This document shows, in pieces, positions 9,875-20,131 of a DNA stretch of 23,838 bases. The stretch is from Zygnema cylindricum (lineage: Eukaryota > Streptophyta > Zygnematophyceae > Zygnematales > Zygnemataceae), in contig JBBHKE010001814.1 of assembly GCA_037447655.1 (NCBI GenBank), positions 1-23,838 on the forward strand, given 5' to 3'. Made by a program: the position numbers and the translations under genes. Below the pieces are notes generated by a model. It was not told the origin of the DNA, searched no databases, and saw only the letters and a list, made by a program, of their open reading frames with translations. Every line of letters starts with the position of its first letter. The first letter of the stretch is position 1.

Positions 9875-9960
9875 ATACACAAATATGAGCACTTCTCAAA
9901 AAAATTCCCCTCCATCATCATTTTCCAATAAAGAAAGTCTAATCCATTGGGCCCATAACC
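9875..9960 (-). pseudogene. Remnant of primer site and gag start of the older copy
   Basis: The minus strand shows GGTTATGGGCCCA (rc of 9948-9960), a 13 nt match to the initiator tRNA anticodon arm. It is followed by sequence resembling the gag start (ATGGATTAGACTTTCTTTATTGG against ATGGATCAAGG.TTCATCTATTGG, with ATGATGATGG). After about 70 bp it runs straight into LTR start sequence, so almost the whole interior is deleted between the two LTRs. Confidence 0.65.
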
Positions 9961-10550
9961 TGCAATTTTGTGGTCTTCATTGACCCATAGAATGAGTAAC
10001 GTATGTAAAGCCTCTTGGGTAATATTTGCCCCTCCCGCTTTCTCAAAGGATAAGTGCCATCCTAGCATACAAGTATTCTAACCACCCTCACCTTTGTGAA
10101 GGCTTGACTCCTCTGAGCCAAACGCAAAAAGAATCATTGAATTTGCTCCCATGAGCAGTAAGTTATGGTTAGTCAAAGATGACCTTTATAGTTACAAGCT
10201 GTCTTAGAGAGAGGTACCTAAATTTCACCAAGTCTTGGTGTGTCTACTCACCTCTACCTACTACTAAACCCTAGTTTTATAGGAACACTGTATTGTACAA
10301 AAAGGTAAAGTGGCCTTTGTACTTATTGTACGGTTATTGTAGGGCCTGGCTTTCCAAGTGGGGCGTGTCAAATCAAGAGCCATGGTTCCTCCTCCTATCA
10401 TCCCCGATATCTAATAATGTGGCGCCACGTGGCGTCGCGTGACGCTATATCTAAAGGCTGCCAAAAGCTCATTCCGGGTGGCGGCTGCAACGACGACCGT
10501 TTGATCATTTAAATTTTCACGGTTTCGGATTCGTGTTTGTGCATAAATTG
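9961..10550 (-). repeat. Partial LTR (3' part) of the older minus-oriented copy
   Basis: On the minus strand it ends ACAAAATTGCA at 9961, directly before the primer-site remnant. It keeps CAATGATTCTTTTTGC, ..GGCTCAGAGGAGTC and the CTCTCTAAGACAGCTTG region found in the other LTRs. Similarity fades towards 10550 and the LTR start is not recognised. Confidence 0.6.
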
Positions 10551-10627
10551 TTTCACTTTCGCCACTTTGTCATATTGGTATGAATTAGCCGACGTATTGA
10601 ATGATAAGTACTTATCAAACCTTACAA

Positions 10628-10923
<296 letters not shown>

Positions 10924-11219
10924 TTAGAGTCAAACTAAAATAGAGAAGTGAACTATTAATTACCTCTATTCAACAATTACAAATGAATCGGCGGGTTGCA
11001 ATAGATGTGTTGCACACGGTGGGAAAAAGTGGTGGGTTGTTCTCTTTGCGAGTTGAGCGGTGTTGAACTCCTTGGACATATTGTGCCCGCCACAATTGCC
11101 CACAAAAATAACCTTTTCTCACCCATCACCATCTTCTTGGTATGACCTTGGCTAAGTGATCCATTGCGGGGAGACCTTCTTGTCGTTCCAACCTTTAGAC
11201 CCGCTACGATAACAAACTC

Positions 11220-11527
11220 CTACAAAAGAGAGAGAGGGAGGGAGTTACATGAAGGGGAGATGGATATGGCATAGGGAGAATAAGAGAGTGGGACGGTGAG
11301 GGAAAGGGAGAGGGAAGGAGGCGATAAGTACAAAGAGTGGGAGAGAGGGGGGGGGAAGATATTGAGTTAGGGAGGGAGAGAGAGGGCGAGAAGGGGATGG
11401 GAAAGAAGCACTATAAACAACACAAATCCCCAAAAATTTTATTTTTTGTGTGGAATACAAGGGAGAATGAGGAAGATAATAGTGTTAGTATTTACGAAGA
11501 AAAATACACATATGGAAGGAAACACAC
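11220..11527 (-). other. Intron of the pogo-like transposase gene (308 bp)
   Basis: The donor is CCAC|GTGTGT and the acceptor is CTCTTTTGTAG|GAGTTTG. Splicing joins GIRDDIP to RVCYRSGSKGW in frame with a split arginine codon. The intron's 3' half is a long pyrimidine tract on the minus strand (the purine-rich 11230-11400 on plus). Confidence 0.75.
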
Positions 11528-11779
11528 GTGGTATGTCATCGCGGATGCCCTTTATCGGGTAACTACGGAGCTTGTTGGCAAAGATTAGCATAGGAGATTC
11601 AATTTGGGCGTTCACTGTGCCCGTGAGTCGAACCATCAAAGTCATCGACTCTCCGCCTCCTGCAACGTCCGCGTATTTAACCACCTCGTCCCCGCGAAAA
11701 CCCAACGTCTTTTTGTTATTCATATTTACAATGACGTGGGTCTCGTCCATATTTTCGACTAGATCCTCGTTGTAGTGAC

Positions 11780-11962
11780 CTAATATCACGATAACACATA
11801 AAAATGTAAAAAATAAACAGCACGCATAAGTATGATGGTAGAGGCAACAACTTTCATTTGCGTATTTGCATTTATAACCCTCGACAAAAACATAAAAAAT
11901 AATAGATGTAACATATATTACAACATATATCAATGAGTTGTATAAAAGTACAAAAAGCTTAC
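11780..11962 (-). other. Intron of the pogo-like transposase gene (183 bp)
   Basis: The donor is G|GTAAGC and the acceptor is ATATTAG|GTCAC. Splicing joins AYHTGELKWRFLSG to HYNEDLVENMDETH in one frame with a glycine codon split over the junction, as expected for this protein family. The intron is AT-rich with a T-rich run. Confidence 0.75.
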
Positions 11963-12804
11963 CCGATAAAAATCTCCATTTTAACTCTCCCGTGTGATAT
12001 GCTACCGTTTTTTTGATGTACTCCTCTTTTTTCGGGCTTAAAATTTCCTTTTTGAGCCCTCGTCACAATATTGTGTTTCTCACAAAACCGTTGAGTCCAT
12101 CGTTTTGTCATTTTCATTTTGATCTTCTTTCCTTTTTTTTCGAGAAACAAACTCATATTATCCTTTTTCATACGTTTAATAATATGAAATGCCATCGTCC
12201 CCACAATAGTTTAAGACATTTTCATACCCGCCTTCTTGAATCGGTAGCACTCCTCCACCAACTCTGAGTGCATCGCTGTGACCACATAAATTCCTTCCTC
12301 CCCCTACATGGCAGTGCCTTTGTCACCACCACACTTCTTCTTCCAAATCGCGTAGACGAGAAGGTGTGTGTTGTCGCCCGTATACTTCTAAGTGTCGCAA
12401 CCTTGCCCTTCCACCACCGACTTGCCTTTTGGTATTATGCAACGAGAGGAAAGGAAAAAGAAAAAACACAAGAACATGTCAGTCCTAATTCATATAGGAA
12501 AATTTATGTATTACAAAGAAAAAACAGTTCAACAACGACCAGCAGTCGTCGCTAAATTCAGCGACGAATGTTGGTCGTCGCTGGTTCAGGTATTTGGTGC
12601 CATTTCAAGATTTAGCGACGATAGAAAGTCGATGCTGGTTCAGGTAACCGATGCCTATATAAGATTCAGTGATGAGAGAAAGTCGTCGTTGGTTCAGCGA
12701 CGAGGTGAAGTCGTCGCTATGTCAAACAAAACACAAGAGAAACAAACAAACAAAAAAAGTAAGTGAGCGGGTGAAAGATGGCAAGTGATAGAGTGGAGGA
12801 GGAG

Positions 12805-14692
12805 TTAATTTTGCCGGAGTCCAAAATACATACAAACTACCGATTTTTTTTTTGACAACTCCCGTGTGAGCCTCATCAAGTGCTCTCGATCCGCTTTCAT
12901 TTGTTCTTGTTGGGCCGCTACTTGTTGAGTGAGTGCCGCGATTATTAGTGGCAAATCCTCTCCTCTTGGTGGTGAGGGGGGCCTAATCGGCGGCGAAACC
13001 CTTTGTATTTCGAATAAACGAGAGCGTCGCACTTCGACATTGCGAAACTTTTGCAATATCGTCGTACGAGCATCTCGGAGAGCGAGTACCTCGGGAGTTT
13101 CTCGACAATATTTTAGGATGTTGTATAGCCCGGGATTCCACGGAGGATGATGACGTAACAACTCCGAAACATTAACCCAAAAACCGTCCTCCCCATGAAC
13201 AACCCAAGTTAGCCGGGGATCCGCCGGATCAAATTGCCTTATGTGGGCAAAGGTCGACCTTGGTCCTCAAGCAAGATAAAAAGCCATGTTTGATGTGCGG
13301 TGACATCGGGGGGGATGTCGAGAATTGGCGGAAAAGGATTCGTGTCCGGGTTTAGGCGTCGGGGTTCACCATACCCCCAATGTTCTGGCCATTCGGCAAC
13401 CGGAAGATAATGTTCGGGTCGAGGCATAAAACTGTCCATTTTCTCCTCTCCCGTGGGAGGAGGAAAATACCAATCCGGATGCTCAAGCGGGTATGGAGGT
13501 TTATGATGCAAAGGAGCCATTACAATGGCTTTCTCCCTATTCGGCGTGGGAGGCGACCCGAACACGTCGTCGTCGTCATCAAATTCCTCCTCACGTTGCT
13601 TTTCCTCACTATCCGGAGTTTGTTGTCCTCAGTGGTGGGATCATCCTCGTTCTTCCACACCGCAATGTCCGTGGGTTGCAAAATTTCGGGGATGGGCTTG
13701 TCTTCCGTCGGTTCTTCGCCATCCTCAATGCTCTCGTGGCTACCCGAAGTTGAGGGGACATATAGGTCGTCTTTCCCATCATTCACCTTCCGCTTACCCT
13801 TTGCTATCTCCCTCTTCCTAGCTATCCTTCTCCGTGCATCACCCCCCCCACCCTCCTCGACTGTCGCCTCCTCCCCCACTCCTTCCTCCTCCACGGTCTC
13901 ACAAACCACTATGATTTTTTCTTTTATTATCCTCCTTTTTCTACCTAATCTCCCCCTAACCTCACTCCCCTCACCCTGCTCGACCGTCGCCTCGTTTCCC
14001 TTTCTTTACTCTCCCAATGTCGTCTTCCCCTCCCTCTCCTCACTGAACAATTTCTCTTCCCTAAAACCCTCGCCTTTTTCCTCCTCAACGCCCTCATCAA
14101 AAAATATTAATTTTCGTTCTATTCTCCTACATTATTTCTCTACCTTTTCCCGTGCTTCACTTCCCCAACCCTCTACTACCGTCGCCCTCTTCCCCCCCTC
14201 GTCTACACCCAATACCGCCTTTCCACCCTCATCCTCTATTGAAATTTTTTCTTCCCTACTCATCTCACTCGCTACGGCCTCCTCCCTCCTCACATCTACC
14301 GATTCACCCCTTTCCTCCCTTACCTCTTCCGGTAAAACCCCCTCGTTTGCTACCTCATTCAAATTGGTCTCTTCCCTTCCTCCCCCAACCGGTGTCAACC
14401 CTTCCACCTCTACCTCTTCACTCACCTCCCTTTGATGTCCCCTTCCCTCCAGCGGCACCTAACCCATGGGTAGCAACGTGGCCGCCTCCCTTTCTCTTGC
14501 TAATTCCTCCGCATTACCCCTTACTCCTATAACGTTTTCTGTGGCATCTCTTTCCCTCTCTACCCCTTTTTGTACCTCTTCCCTTTCTATTCTTGGCCGA
14601 CGTCGCTGATTACGTCGAGGAAGTGGAGGGTAGCGATGACGATACGCCACGACACTACGCTGTCGCCTATAAAGCTGGCTGCTGCCCTCCAT
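12805..14692 (-). pseudogene. Unrecognised ORF of the nested element, broken
   Basis: The gene can be followed on the minus strand over about 630 codons. From 14692 to about 13520 one frame is open except for TAG 14459-14461, a stop at 14132-14134 and TAA 14006-14008. It then shifts near 13520-13565 and again near 13240-13260 before ending at 12805. The N-terminal part is rich in Arg and Glu and has three related blocks around EATVEEG (near 14180, 13985 and 13855). Next come an acidic linker, a proline/aromatic stretch (LEHPDWYFPPPTGEE), TFAHIRQFDPADPRLTWVVH, FWVNVSELLRHHPPWNPGL, a charged helix and a C-terminal heptad-like helix (AALTQQVAAQQEQMKADREH) that could be a coiled coil. No transposase signature was recognised. 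An accessory or DNA-binding protein of the element is possible but unproven. Confidence 0.5.
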
Positions 14693-14856
14693 AGATATTA
14701 GTCACACGTGATCAAAAAAATGAAAAAGAAGAGGAGGCTACACAAAAGGATGAGAGAATACAGAAGTTTGCGCTAAAAATGACAGGTCTAACGAAGAAAT
14801 AAAGTATGAGGTTTTCACGTAATAGATGCGTTCAAAATATACTTACAGGGTGTATT

Positions 14857-15128
14857 GTCCGCGACGGCATGAAGTCGTCGCTACTCGAATCATTATGAAC
14901 ATTCCCAACAGTGTGACGAAAAAACGAATTTAGGGGGTCAAGCGGTTCACTGATTAGAAAATTCCAATAGAGGCAACGTCTTTCAAAATATAATAGTGAG
15001 TGGTCCGCGACACAAGTAAGTCGTCGCGTCCCTAATGCTTTTGGATAATCCAACAGTGTGACGGCGAAACTAAATTAAAAAGTCACGCGGTTCAATGATT
15101 CCGCGATTCCAACAATGAGGCAACGACA
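14857..15128. repeat. Two tandem ~146 bp units with GCGAC..GTCGTCGC hairpins
   Basis: Units start at GTCCGCGAC, at 14857 and 15003. They share AAGTCGTCGC, CCAACAGTGTGACG, CGCGGTTCA or AGCGGTTCA, and AGGCAACG in the same order. Each start can fold as GCGACG..CGTCGC. A third, shorter relative follows near 15225-15260. They form the right subterminal block of the nested element. Confidence 0.75.
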
Positions 15129-15440
15129 AGCGTTGTAGACTCTACGAAGGTTTATATTTAATGTTCTAACTAAGGACAAAAAATTGAAATATGCGCGCTT
15201 TTCTAGTTTAAGACTTCCATCGTTGTGGCGAGGACGAATTGTCGTCGCTAAGTCGATTTCTCCAACCACGCGCGGACGCTCTAATGTGGCCGCCTGCTAA
15301 CAATATTAGTATAATACAACAAAGGCCACGACACGTCGTCGTCGCCAAACTGGTAACTTTCCATTTGTCCCAAAATTATGCCCAGGCAACGTCGTCGGTA
15401 TTCGGCGACGGTGCACGAGGATCGAACATAGCGACATTAA

Positions 15441-15466
15441 GGGGGGGGGGGGGGGAAAAAAAAAAA
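15441..15466. repeat. G15/A11 homopolymer pair
   Basis: Fifteen G are followed directly by eleven A, just outside the last GTCGTCGC motif. A run like this is also prone to assembly error. Confidence 0.9.
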
Positions 15467-15992
15467 GAAAGAGAAATCCAAACGCACACATAAATGTAGA
15501 GGTAAACAAAATGCCACATTATAAGCGAATAATGTATAGAGACACGCAATGCAACCAGCCATAAAAACTAATATAAGGTAAGAATAAAAGGTAGTACTTC
15601 TTACTTGTATTATAATCCCTCGTAAAGTGTTATAAAAACTTGTCGAAGGTCCTCGGGATAAGGCACTCCTTTTCGTTTGTATTACAATCCGCAATCATCC
15701 AGTTTATTACACGAACGCGTGCAGCCTTTGTCGACACGTGTTGGAGTTTGCGTCTCACTATCGGGCTGATACCGTGGTCCACAGGCGGTGAGTCCGGAGG
15801 TGAGTTTGGGGTTGGGCCGAAATCGGCCGCACCGCCCTCAATGAGGGTGTCATCGTTTTGTGATCCCATCCCTTCACTTGCCTCTCCCTCTTCCTCTCTC
15901 TCGCCCCACTCCATCTCCTCCTCAACCGGAGGTGGGAAAATTTCAGTGGGAGCTCTGGTTTTTGCCGCAAAAAAGGTGGTAATGGGCCACAT

Positions 15993-17091
15993 GTTTTCTC
16001 AAAATAACCACGGTTATTGGTCTAAGATAAATGTGAAGCAACGAAACAAAGATGCAACAACAAAGGTAGATGCAAAGGGAGAGAAAATAGTACCATTGTT
16101 GGAGTTAACGACAAGTATATATAGGAAGGGAAAGGAAGCTCTTGTGAAAAAAAAGGAGGGAAAACATTCACCAAAGTTTGAACATTCAAAATTTTAAATC
16201 AAATATTATGTTTGACAGTCAAATGATTTGATTATAAAAAAAACACGGTGATAGCGGGAAAGTTTTAAAATTTGCGTAATTTTTCAGCGTGGGAGTATGA
16301 ACGTGGTTGACAATGGACGTTTTTCATGAAAGAGGCGTGGTAAAACATGGCAGCTCACTGAATGTACGGGTCTTTCTTGGAAAGGCAGCAGCGCGTATGA
16401 CAGGCGTGTTTTTTTACATTGTTAAAATCCCATAATGTTTGCGTGGATAAAAATTTGGACACGTGTAATTTTGGGCGACCAATCATGTTACGTGATTGAT
16501 CATTTGGTTGGTAAGTATGTACTTTTTGGTTCATTTTAATTTCAACGTTTACTCTAATACAGGATAACGTTGACGTTAATACAGGTCAGATGTCTAAAAG
16601 ACAAACGAGGGAACACACTTATTACAATTAAGACACATTAACATATGCTTAACTCTAATAAAACTACCCAAAAGTGACGTTATTAGAATACATAAGACAT
16701 GGACGAACGGAACAACGGACATACGTCCAACTTACACGAAGAAACGGCGTGGCGTAATAGCCATTCTGTGAATGTTAAACAGAAATAAACTGAAATTGAA
16801 CTTTACGTTTCGCGGTAAAGCGTTGACACATAACCGCCGTAAATTAGTCTAATCGGTACGGATACTTAAATTGGAGACGTCGCACATTTTTTAATATTTT
16901 GTACGGATACATATATTAATTTATATAATCGTACGGAGAATATCCCATTTTTGCTGTTCCCAAATTAGCGTAAACGCCGAAATTAAAATAATCATTTTTT
17001 AAATTTATTTTCAAAAACCTAATTAGCATCAATGACGGTATATTTTCTTCAACACTATTTAAAATTTTGACACTAATAACGATTTGCGGTG
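15993..17091. other. Intergenic AT-rich stretch, nothing recognised
   Basis: No coding frame, RNA gene or element end could be supported. The terminal repeat of the pogo-like element should lie in the first part if it survives, but no inverted match to 10400-10960 was seen. Confidence 0.6.
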
Positions 17092-17440
17092 TAGCGGCGA
17101 GCGGCGGAATTTACGGCGTCTCCAATGGCGGCTTCCTTCTGAAAAACGGAGTGGAGGACAGATAAAAATGCGCGCGCGCAAATGAAGCAAAACTGAAAAA
17201 CTGAAAAGTATAACGAACTAGCGGCGAGCAGCGGGATTTACGGCGTCTCCAATGGCGGTGAAAAACGGAGTGGAGGACAGATAAGAATACGCGTGTTTTC
17301 GCGCGCAAATGAAGCAAAACTGAAAAGTGCAACGAACTAGCGGCGGGCAGCGGAATTTACGGCGTCTCCAACGGCGGCTTCCTTTTGAAGACGGAGTGGG
17401 GGGACAGATGAAAATACGTGTGCGCAAATGAAGCAACGTT
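17092..17440. repeat. Three tandem ~120 bp GC-rich units
   Basis: Copies start at TAGCGGCGRGC, at 17092, 17219 and 17338 (spacings 127 and 119). They share TTTACGGCGTCTCCAAYGGCGG, ACGGAGTGG.GGACAGAT and GCGCAAATGAAGCAA. They differ by small indels such as CTTCCTTYTGAA, missing in the middle copy. Minus-strand ORFs here are read-throughs of the repeat. Confidence 0.9.
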
Positions 17441-18684
17441 TTTAAGTCGTACGAATTTATGTACGAGTGTGAACGTGCAGAAATTCTGAAACAGCGAATA
17501 CTACGTAGTTTTCGGAAAAAAGTCCAAATCCTTACGAATAGGACATCTATGCTTTAGAGTGAATCTCCATGTGAGAAGATCCAGAAGATGTAATCCACGA
17601 AAACGTCCTACAGATCTTTCAAAAGATTTGAATACTGCATACTGTATCCCATTACTGAGTACTGAATCACCGAATACGAAATAGTGGATACCTGAATACT
17701 GCATACTTAAAAAAATATAAAAAAGTACATATCAGTTATCAATAAATCCTCGCCACAAAACGCGATACAAAATTTTCCATCGCGATTCAATTTATTATGT
17801 TTACCCTAATAGAATGGACAATATCAATAATCTTACCCGTCCAAAACATAAAATTGAGATAAAAAGGACAAAATTCTTACCTTGTAAAATCTTTATAAGT
17901 TTGAATTTGATTCTTTAATTTTTTTTATTCTGAACTTTTCACTAACAAAAAACTTTAGTCTTAGAAGGGTTAAAGTCACACAGAGATTTCATCTGTTATT
18001 AAATAGTATATGTCCAATGTTCTTTACCAATAGAAACAAAAAACTTGATTCACAAAAAATATGTCATTCAAAACTAAACCGAAAACCTACCTAACATTTT
18101 TTTTGATAAAATCAACATTTTTTTTTTACCTTAGTTTCAAAAAAAAAAAAAACAACATCAAATCGTAGCAAGACAAAATTTTATACCGAGACCATATAAA
18201 TCAAAAAAAAAATTTTAAAGATATGAATTTTAAAAATCAATAAAAGACACAAAAAATTTCGGCCTTTTGATCTCAACACCAACAAAATTGTTTCAACTTT
18301 ACTTTTTTTTTTTTTTAAATCAACATGTATCTCAAAATTTGCCGCAACCAGAGAAAAGAAACAAAAAGAGACAATTTATTTTTTCCAACTGTTTCACATT
18401 TTCTTCACTTTTCTTTTACCCTAAAATGTTCCATTATTTCCACTTAGTTTCCATTATTTTTAGTTTTCCGACTCAAATCAATATCGTCAATTTTATTTTA
18501 TTTATTATTATTATTATTATTTTTTTAACGGGTGTTATAGAGCATCAGAAAAGACTTTTTCTTTCAATAAATTTTCATTTTCATTTTCTTTCTCGACTTC
18601 TTTTTTAACTCGAAGATATCCGACCGGAGGAGTTTGAACATAAGTTACGGAAGCTTCGGGATTTTTTAGAAACAAACGAGCCTG
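17441..18684. other. AT-rich intergenic DNA with short A/T runs
   Basis: It holds a short direct repeat GAATACTGCATAC (near 17628 and 17692) and many A or T runs (for example around 18105-18155). The open frame at 18267-18608 is Phe/Ile-rich low complexity and not a gene. Confidence 0.6.
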
Positions 18685-18706
18685 AAAAAAAAAAAAAAAA
18701 AAAAAA

Positions 18707-18743
<37 letters not shown>
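18685..18743. repeat. Interrupted poly-A tract
   Basis: About 26 A, then CAT, then about 30 A. It could be the tail of a retroposed sequence on the plus strand, but nothing recognisable precedes it. Confidence 0.9.
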
Positions 18744-18745
<2 letters not shown>

Positions 18746-19575
18746 TTTGGCCAAAAGGAAGGAAAAAGGAAAGGAAAGGATTAAAAGGACAAAAAAAAAA
18801 ACAATAACACAAGATAAATTTCAATCAATACAAAACCGTTAGAATTGTTAAGTTAAAGTCGTCAGTTTCAGCTTTAGTTCGGAATTAGTGTGGGTGTTAT
18901 ATAAACAACAGTCAATTGTACTTCTGGTTTCGCCACGAAATTTGATCTTCTGTTTCGTGAATTCAATTTGACCTTTCAGTTTCGTCCATAGAGGTGTCAT
19001 TTGTACGGATTTTGACTTTTACGAAAATGCGTTTTTTTTTTGAATTTTTCAAACTTTTCGTAAAATTCGTATACTTTTCGTATACGGATAAAATGTAAAA
19101 AAAAATCAAAAAGAGGGTTGAAAGTACACCGCGATTATTTAGAGTTAAGAAAAAATTAGTGCTATTAACTCTATTTTGGGTTCAAGGGCCTAACGCCAAC
19201 AAAAATTAACGCTAATTTATACACCTAACACTACTTTTGATACACATTCCCATGTTGTAGCCGCAATAGTCTGTGTTCACATATTCGACGCTTGAACATG
19301 TGAGAACAGGTTCTCGCCATTTTCTCTCAACTTTATGACTTGGAATCAAATCTGAATATGCTTTTCTATGCGACGCACTCAATTTCCCCTGTCGACGCCT
19401 TTATCTGACACTTACTTTGTACGTCTGTACGAAATAATGAGCAGTTTTAGTACGAACTGACACGTTTCATACATTACATTTTCTAAAAATATTCGAAATT
19501 AGAGTAATTAACGCTAGTTAAACAGTACCGATATTAACCTAAAAAAAAATTGGAGTTAAATTTGATTAACTGCAA
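18744..19575. other. Intergenic stretch, nothing coding recognised
   Basis: It contains an outlying set of TTTCG(T/C)CA-type motifs at about 18915-18990, related to the array at 20132-21005. Otherwise no feature can be supported. Confidence 0.5.
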
Positions 19576-19588
19576 TTTCATTTTTCTT

Positions 19589-19760
19589 TTTTCTGTTTTC
19601 TGTTTTCTGTTTTGTGTTTTCTGTTTTTTTTTCCAAAGATTGCTTTTGTTGGAATTGTTTGTAAGGTGGCTCTTTTATTTTTCTTTTTTTCTGTATTCTG
19701 TTTTCTGTTTACATCCAAAAATTGCTTTTGTTGGAGTTGTTTGTATGGTGACTCTTTCTG
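19589..19760. repeat. (TTTTCTG)n microsatellite and two ~82 bp units
   Basis: Several TTTTCTG heptamers (19589-19628) lead into CCAAAGATTGCTTTTGTTGGAATTG (19633). The same order recurs 82 bp later (CCAAAAATTGCTTTTGTTGGAGTTG at 19715) after a second TTCTGTTTTCTG stretch. The local 127-residue open frame is a by-product. Confidence 0.8.
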
Positions 19761-20131
19761 TTGTGATCTGTTTTGAGTTTCTGTGCTCTCTATCTCTCTC
19801 TTTATCTTTATCATTACTTCTCCCTCTCTATCTCCCTTTTTCTTTCTTTTTTCTCTCTACTTTTCTCAACTTCTTTCCGTACATGCGCGTGAAGGGCAAT
19901 GAAAAAAATAGCCAGTACTCTCCCTCGTGCTAATAATAAACCCGGTACTTTAACACATGGGCACATACCCTAAGTTGTAGCAGTACTTTTGATTAAATGT
20001 TTTTTATTTTTTGTTTTATTAAGATGTCAAAGTCGGTCGGCGCATTTTATAAACTTTTCAATTTTGTTCCGTGCGCATATTCATTATTTTTTGGGCGTTT
20101 CATGCGTCGCATAGTACGAATGAAACCTCTA

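Larger units (their letters stand above)
12506..15430. mobile_element. Element nested in the first transposase intron, with GTCGTCGC subterminal repeats (CACTA-like)
   Basis: Both ends carry many short palindromic copies of the core AGTCGTCGC/GCGACGACT: left cluster about 12541-12720, right cluster about 14857-15412. The outermost copies are inverted relatives (GTCGCTAAATTCAGCGACGAATGTTGG at 12546 against the reverse complement of about 15385-15412). The left edge ATTACAAAGAAAAAACAG (12508-12525) resembles the plant CACTACAAGAAAA terminus but has lost CACTA. No matching right terminus was found, so the limits are approximate. A broken minus-strand ORF lies between the clusters. CACTA (En/Spm) is the best guess from the subterminal pattern. 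Confidence 0.5.
10966..15992 (-). pseudogene. pogo-like (Tc1/mariner, CENP-B/DDE_1 type) transposase gene, four exons, decayed
   Basis: Inferred exons on the minus strand are 15992-15605, about 12430-11963, 11779-11528 and 11219-10966. Exon 1 has an acidic/proline-rich lead, then VRVINWMIADCNTNEKECLI. Exon 2 keeps KASRWWK, a basic GRGRKE, and a CENP-B-type HTH (RWTQRFCEKHNIVTRAQKG). Exon 3 has NMDETHVIVNMNNKKTLGF, with the first catalytic Asp at 11745-11747, and SPMLIFANKLRSYPI. Exon 4 has CYRSGSKGW, IFVGNCGGHN and LLQPADSFVI. Introns 11962-11780 (GTAAGC..TTAG) and 11527-11220 (GTGTGT..TTTGTAG) rejoin the frame exactly. Damage: TAA 15630, frame changes in exon 2 (near 12275 and 12040), TAG 11152, TGA 11119, and the second catalytic Asp replaced by Gly (11098-11100). 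Terminal inverted repeats were not found. It cannot encode an active enzyme. Confidence 0.82.

Noticed and set aside
13380-14435. 351-codon plus-strand open frame, Ser/Pro/Leu rich
   Set aside because: It is antisense to the broken ORF of the nested element. Its composition (SSLPSP runs) simply mirrors the Glu/Arg/Gly-rich minus strand.
15993-16500. Terminal inverted repeat of the pogo-like element
   Set aside because: No inverted match could be found by eye between this region and 10400-10960.
17111-17436. Two minus-strand frames over the tandem repeat
   Set aside because: They are read-throughs of the repeat units, in different frames, and contain nothing recognisable.
17092-17440. CRISPR-like array
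   Set aside because: The units are adjacent with no spacers, in a eukaryotic context. It is a plain tandem repeat.
18267-18608. 113-codon plus-strand frame rich in Phe and Ile
   Set aside because: Low-complexity T-rich DNA without codon structure or recognisable domains.
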